Origin: an uncultured Bacteroidales bacterium
GTDB taxonomy: Bacteria > Bacteroidota > Bacteroidia > Bacteroidales > Paludibacteraceae
NCBI GenBank assembly: GCA_902779705.1
Contig: CACZCR010000004.1
Span: forward strand, 75,776-139,775
Direction of reading: 5' to 3'
Length of the DNA: 64,000 bases
Below are positions 60,557-64,000 of this stretch, one piece after another (the first letter of the stretch is position 1; every line of letters begins with the position of its first letter). A model generated the notes under the pieces. That model was not told the DNA's origin. It made no database searches and saw only the letters and a program-made list of their open reading frames with translations. The position numbers and the translations under genes are program-made.

Positions 60557-61834
60557 ATGCAACTATCTGAGCGAGTTCAACATATAGCTGCTTCGCAGAG
60601 TCTGGCCATGGCCGCACGGGCCAAACAGATGAAGGCTGATGGTATCGATGTGATCAGTATGTCCCTTGGTGAACCCGATATGGACACTCCGGAGCATGTG
60701 CGTCGTGCGGCACAAGAGGCTATCGACAACCATTGGTCGCATTATGGTCCCGTACCCGGCATCCCATCCCTGCGCGAAGCCATTGCCGCCCATCACAATA
60801 AGTCATTACAACAATCCAACAATACAACATTACAACAATCCAACAATACAACAATCGCCTTTACCGGCGACGACGTTCTCGTTTCCGTAGGTGCCAAAAT
60901 GGCCATCTTCAATGCCATACAGACGCTAGTCAATCCTGGCGATGAGGTTGTTATCCCGATGCCGGCATGGGTCAGCTATACCGAGATGGTCAAACTATCA
61001 GAGGGTCGAGTTGTGCCTGTAGAGACCAGCTACGACAACGACTATTGTCTTACTCCCGACCAACTCCGCGCAGCACTCACGCCTCGTACGCGAATGATCA
61101 TTCTCTGCTCGCCCAACAACCCGACAGGATCGGTCTATTCCTACGACCAGCTATCAGCCCTGGTCAATGTCTTGTGCGACTATCCCAACGTAGCCATCCT
61201 CTCCGACGAGATCTACAATGCCCTGGTCTACAACAATACATCAATACAACAATACAACAATCCATCATTACAACAATACAACAATACATCATTACAACAA
61301 TACAACAATACATCCTTCGCCTCTTTCCCCGAACTGGCCGATCGACTCATCATCATCAATGGTGTCAGCAAAGCCTACGCTATGACAGGCTATCGTATCG
61401 GATGGCTCCTGTCCAAGAACAAGGACTTCATCGCTGCATGCACTCGTTTGCAGGGACAGCAACTCACTTGCGCTACGATGGTAGCACAAAAAGCTGCCGA
61501 AGCAGCACTCACCGGTTCGCAGGATTGTGTGGCGCAGATGCGGCGGGTCTTTGACGAGCGACGCCAACTCATCTGCCGGTTGGCAGCTCAGATACCGGGA
61601 TTCAAGTTCCGCGAACCCCAAGGCGCTTTCTACCTCTTCCCCGATGTGAGCGCTATCGGCACGGGAGACGAAGTAGCCGAACTGCTGCTCAACGAGGCCC
61701 ATGTGGCTGTTGTCTCAGGCTCCGCTTTCGGCTGTCCGTCTTGTATCCGCCTCTCCTATGCTATTTCTACATCAGAAATCACCGAGGCAATGAAACGTAT
61801 CCGTCAGGTCTTAGCCTCACGCGTAGGAGTGTAA
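60557..61834 (+). CDS. Aspartate-type aminotransferase with two repeat insertions
   Basis: Class I PLP aminotransferase, AspC/aspartate type. The PLP lysine is Lys272 in NGVSKAYAMTGYRIGW; other marks are MSLGEPDMDTPEHVRRAA, PMPAWVSYTEM, SPNNPTGSVY and SDEIYNALVY. The family is about 395 residues; this has 425. The surplus is two Asn/Gln/Thr-rich segments, residues about 81-101 and 226-252, encoded by CAACAATACAA repeats and placed in surface loops before IAFTGDDVLVSVGAK and before FPELADRLIIING. All catalytic residues are kept, so the enzyme may still work. It overlaps the ccs gene by 18 bases. Confidence 0.9.
   Translation: MQLSERVQHIAASQSLAMAARAKQMKADGIDVISMSLGEPDMDTPEHVRRAAQEAIDNHWSHYGPVPGIPSLREAIAAHHNKSLQQSNNTTLQQSNNTTIAFTGDDVLVSVGAKMAIFNAIQTLVNPGDEVVIPMPAWVSYTEMVKLSEGRVVPVETSYDNDYCLTPDQLRAALTPRTRMIILCSPNNPTGSVYSYDQLSALVNVLCDYPNVAILSDEIYNALVYNNTSIQQYNNPSLQQYNNTSLQQYNNTSFASFPELADRLIIINGVSKAYAMTGYRIGWLLSKNKDFIAACTRLQGQQLTCATMVAQKAAEAALTGSQDCVAQMRRVFDERRQLICRLAAQIPGFKFREPQGAFYLFPDVSAIGTGDEVAELLLNEAHVAVVSGSAFGCPSCIRLSYAISTSEITEAMKRIRQVLASRVGV
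60798..60857 (+). repeat. CAACAATACAA repeat, first tract in the aminotransferase
   Basis: Units such as TTACAACAATCCAACAATACAA occur about twice in succession, with a CAACAAT core repeating at 9-12 base steps. It encodes Gln/Asn/Thr-rich sequence in frame. It has no spacers, so it is not a CRISPR array. Confidence 0.9.
61231..61312 (+). repeat. CAACAATACAA repeat, second tract in the aminotransferase
   Basis: Longer tract of the same unit, with the period 27 bases (QQYNNTSL-type peptide) repeated three times and each copy close to perfect. It encodes a Gln/Tyr/Asn/Ser-rich loop in frame. Confidence 0.92.
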
Positions 61835-62938
61835 CCCGCCTAACAGATACGATACCCCAAAATAGGTGAACAACACAAACAAGAATGCTATCACGCTGAA
61901 AGTGTGATAGTGTAGTTGTGCTTTATCCTTCTTAATTATTAATTTTTCATTTTTAATTCCTAATTTCCCCATCAGCCATGGCCAGTGGAGCAACAGCGCA
62001 TACACCAGCATCGTGATCAACGCCCAAGTCTCCTTAGGATCCCATCCCCAATAGCGACCCCAGGACATATTGGCCCATACAGCGCCAATGAAGATACCTG
62101 CAGTCAAACAAAACAGCGCAGGGTAGAGCAGCACTTGTGAGAGTTGCATCAAACTCTCGCGTTTTTTAGGCATACTCAGTCCCAATACCCCATTCACCAT
62201 GATCACCGCAAAAAGCGTGTAGGCCAGCATAATAACCGACACATGAATGCCCAACAACGGAGTCTGTAACACCGGTTGTAACGGCGGCTTTGGAGTGACT
62301 ACTTTGGTCATTATTATCGCCAGAATGACGATAAGGACCGCTAAGGCTATAAGACCGCTTCGCTGTAAGACCATTTCATTGTAGGACCGCTTCGCTGTAA
62401 GATTTTTTAGGAGTGCACGGAAATAACTTTGGCGCTGGAAGAAGAACGCAATCATTGCCACTAGCAGTAACGCATAACCGGTATAGGTGATACCAATGCC
62501 CCACGGGTCGTAGTTATACGCCAATACCACGCCCAGCCGGTCGCTGTCATAATCCGATTGACAGAAACGAAAACCGTGAAACTTCAACGGCTTGTTCATT
62601 CGGATCGTTCCGCTTTCGACTTTCGTCTTTTGATTCTTGGCTTTGCTTCTGTCCAACAGTCGCAACTCTGTGACATAATCGACAGGGTTGTTCTTGTCAT
62701 CTGTGACCACCTGAAAATCCCAAAGAAACAGGCTAATGGATCCCAGTGTCTGCGCCTTATCGGCACGCAGATGAATCTCTCCCTGCACGCCCAAAAAATG
62801 CGTCACACACGCCCCCACGACAATAGTCGCAAGGGCTATGTGTAACAGCCAAGTACCCGCATAACGTAGCGGGTGTCGAACCAATCGACTAGATCGCATT
62901 GATGAAAGCCACGATAGCATCTCGATCTTCTTTTTCAA
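61817..62938 (-). CDS. Cytochrome c biogenesis protein (CcsB/CcsA fusion-like)
   Basis: System II cytochrome c assembly protein that carries haem to apocytochromes in the periplasm. The N-terminal third resembles ResB/CcsB (HIALATIVVGACVTHFLGVQGEIHL), and the C-terminal part is CcsA with the tryptophan-rich haem motif WGRYWGWDPKETWAL. Two stretches look inserted: residues about 177-201 (NLTAKRSYNEMVLQRSG) and 325-337 (GIKNEKLIIKK), both repeat-encoded. I keep the start at 62938 (50-base overlap with the upstream gene); 62920 or 62899 are alternatives. It matches the adjacent haem protein gene. Confidence 0.88.
   Translation of the reverse strand: MKKKIEMLSWLSSMRSSRLVRHPLRYAGTWLLHIALATIVVGACVTHFLGVQGEIHLRADKAQTLGSISLFLWDFQVVTDDKNNPVDYVTELRLLDRSKAKNQKTKVESGTIRMNKPLKFHGFRFCQSDYDSDRLGVVLAYNYDPWGIGITYTGYALLLVAMIAFFFQRQSYFRALLKNLTAKRSYNEMVLQRSGLIALAVLIVILAIIMTKVVTPKPPLQPVLQTPLLGIHVSVIMLAYTLFAVIMVNGVLGLSMPKKRESLMQLSQVLLYPALFCLTAGIFIGAVWANMSWGRYWGWDPKETWALITMLVYALLLHWPWLMGKLGIKNEKLIIKKDKAQLHYHTFSVIAFLFVLFTYFGVSYLLGGLHSYA
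61930..61966. repeat. AATTAAAAATT-type repeat in the ccs gene
   Basis: AT-rich tract with AATTATTAATTTTTCATTTTTAATT-like units, in frame with the ccs gene on the minus strand. Encodes a Lys/Ile-rich loop between TM helices. Confidence 0.72.
62338..62410. repeat. TTACAGCGAAGCGGTC repeat in the ccs gene
   Basis: Plus strand GACCGCTTCGCTGTAAGACC and GGACCGCTTCGCTGTAAG, with a divergent middle copy; period about 27 bases. It is the reverse complement of the unit found in the GldA-like gene 31 kb away. Encoded in frame between TM helices of CcsA. Confidence 0.9.
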
Positions 62939-64000
62939 GGTTATAGAACTGTTGCGTCGGCCAATAAGCGTCCGACTCGCTGCTATAACCGTGCCACATG
63001 ATTGCCTCGATCACATTGCGTGCACGGGTATCGTGCATGCGTGCCTCATACATATCGCCGGTGGCTTTCTTGTGCAAACCGCGTCCCCAGAGTGGGGTAG
63101 TACGGCACCAACCGGTACGGATATCGTTCTCCATGCACAACTTATGCTGGATCATGTCGGTATACGGCCAGATCTTCTGATTCGGATAGCGCGGCATCTG
63201 TGCCGTGAAGCCCTTAAACTCATTCGGATCGCGTACATCATCCGGACCTGTCGTCCAGGTCGGACGATGGCAATAGTCACAACCTATCTGCGAGAACAAC
63301 TCCTTGCCTTTCAGCACTTTCTCATCCTTCACATTACGCGCTGCCGGAACAGCCAAACCACGATGCCAAACCATCACTTGCGTGAACTCGTCATCGCTCA
63401 TCTCTGCCGGCAACTCTTTGCTGGTCAGGTAACTGTACAGCTCAGCCTCAGTCTTGCCGGAAGCCTGTTGTACCTCCGGATCCTTGCTGGCATACTCCGC
63501 ATAGATAGTACCGTTCAGATCCAGATAGTGATACTTCCTGTCCGAACGGGTCACATTCGTGATGTTCCAGATCGCATTAGCTCCCGCACCATCCATCAGC
63601 GGACCACGCGTCAAGGCGTACGTGAAGCGTTTCGGACCCCATTGAGGATCGTTCTTATAATAGCCCGTGTTGGCGAAACTACCGTTCCAGAATGCTGGGT
63701 TCAAACCGTTCTTCAATTTGCCGTCTGCGGCTTCTTTTTCATACTGCGCGATGATATCCTGGTCCGAAATAGCATCCAGCAATCCCGAACCGTATACACC
63801 AATCGTGTTCTCCAGTTTCACCTCATAACCTTGGCTCTCCAGCAACCCGTCCGGATCGCGATAGCCCTGGTTATACACATACACAGCCGTGTTAGGCATC
63901 GTCACTTCCGGATAGCGCAACTCATAGGTCTCACCGTCCGCAAACTTGTTGCCATGCTCATCCACAGCAGTCTTCCAACTAACCGTTATCTGGTCCGGAT
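62889..64000 (-). CDS. Di-heme oxidoreductase family protein (partial)
   Basis: C-terminal 370 residues of a DUF1111/di-heme oxidoreductase family protein, cut by the window edge; the frame stays open to base 64000. One c-type haem site is visible, IGCDYCHRP, with the late family block RARNVIEAIMWHGYSSESD and the closing LEKEDRDAIVAFINAI. The family is exported and probably periplasmic; the signal peptide lies outside the window. The adjacent ccs gene would supply haem attachment. Its stop lies inside the ccs start region. Confidence 0.88.
   Translation of the reverse strand, partial: PDQITVSWKTAVDEHGNKFADGETYELRYPEVTMPNTAVYVYNQGYRDPDGLLESQGYEVKLENTIGVYGSGLLDAISDQDIIAQYEKEAADGKLKNGLNPAFWNGSFANTGYYKNDPQWGPKRFTYALTRGPLMDGAGANAIWNITNVTRSDRKYHYLDLNGTIYAEYASKDPEVQQASGKTEAELYSYLTSKELPAEMSDDEFTQVMVWHRGLAVPAARNVKDEKVLKGKELFSQIGCDYCHRPTWTTGPDDVRDPNEFKGFTAQMPRYPNQKIWPYTDMIQHKLCMENDIRTGWCRTTPLWGRGLHKKATGDMYEARMHDTRARNVIEAIMWHGYSSESDAYWPTQQFYNLEKEDRDAIVAFINAI

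Noticed and set aside
60798..61312. CRISPR-like array in the aminotransferase
   Set aside because: Units are short, directly abutting and lack unique spacers; they are translated in frame as part of the enzyme.
1..64000. Integrated mobile element or prophage
   Set aside because: No integrase, transposase, phage structural or conjugation gene and no tRNA attachment site was seen; gene content is housekeeping and envelope.

Overview
The window looks like a chromosomal segment of a member of the Bacteroidota, most likely order Bacteroidales; I cannot fix genus or species. Direct support: (i) promoters of the Bacteroidota sigma-70 type, a TTTG box, exactly 20 bases, then TAnnTTTG, at eleven places, with one further divergent and one weak candidate; (ii) families typical of this phylum (GSCFA, DUF2851, DUF3078, DUF5686, a type IX secretion-type C-terminal tail, GldA-like ATPase, an NtrY-like kinase); (iii) few Shine-Dalgarno sequences. 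No rRNA, tRNA, CRISPR array, transposase, integrase or phage gene was seen. About 56 protein genes are packed tightly, with many 1-60 base overlaps.

Layout. 1-5.5 kb: operon prfA-rsmE-PAP2 phosphatase-LolC/E-like permease-GSCFA-DMT transporter. 5.5-12.9 kb: lipoprotein, prfB, secreted C1 peptidase, IMPACT protein, acyltransferase, coaD, S41 protease. 12.9-15.3 kb (minus): Ig-like lipoprotein and PnuC. 15.5-25.4 kb: TolC/adaptor/RND efflux operon with a PII-like protein, then a DUF5686 protein and a beta-barrel. 25.4-31.2 kb (minus): GldA-like ATPase, ruvB, HAD hydrolase, glycosyltransferase, ArnE-like small transporter, LtaS-like membrane phosphotransferase. 31.7-33.6 kb: DUF2851 and an unknown. 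33.6-37.0 kb (minus): large secreted T9SS-type protein. 37.3-40.6 kb: DUF3078, coiled-coil protein, zapA, rny. 40.7-42.1 kb (minus): trmN6-like methylase and a CcdA-like membrane protein. 42.2-46.4 kb: histidine kinase, gdhA, ferritin. 46.4-48.5 kb (minus): yqeY and two unknowns. 48.9-54.1 kb: two small related lipoproteins, a membrane-anchored subtilase, a two-TM TrkA-N/RyR protein and an unknown membrane protein. 54.1-61.8 kb: gcvP, two YitT proteins, two polysaccharide-export ABC permeases, an aspartate-type aminotransferase. 61.8-64.0 kb (minus): CcsB/CcsA-like cytochrome c assembly protein and a partial di-heme oxidoreductase.

Two things stand out. First, short tandem repeats with 7-9 base units (sometimes 20-24) are scattered through the window. 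They lie in gene junctions, where they supply stop codons and the bases just before start codons, and also in frame inside conserved genes (DMT transporter, GSCFA, GldA-like ATPase, trmN6, aminotransferase twice, ccs twice). The same unit recurs at unlinked loci, e.g. in the ABC ATPase near 30.9 kb and the ccs gene near 62.4 kb, so this is a dispersed family rather than local slippage. Second, the subtilase-TrkA/RyR pair (49.7-53.4 kb), with its lipoproteins, has the look of a dedicated envelope-sensing or protease-gated membrane system that I do not recognise as a named system.
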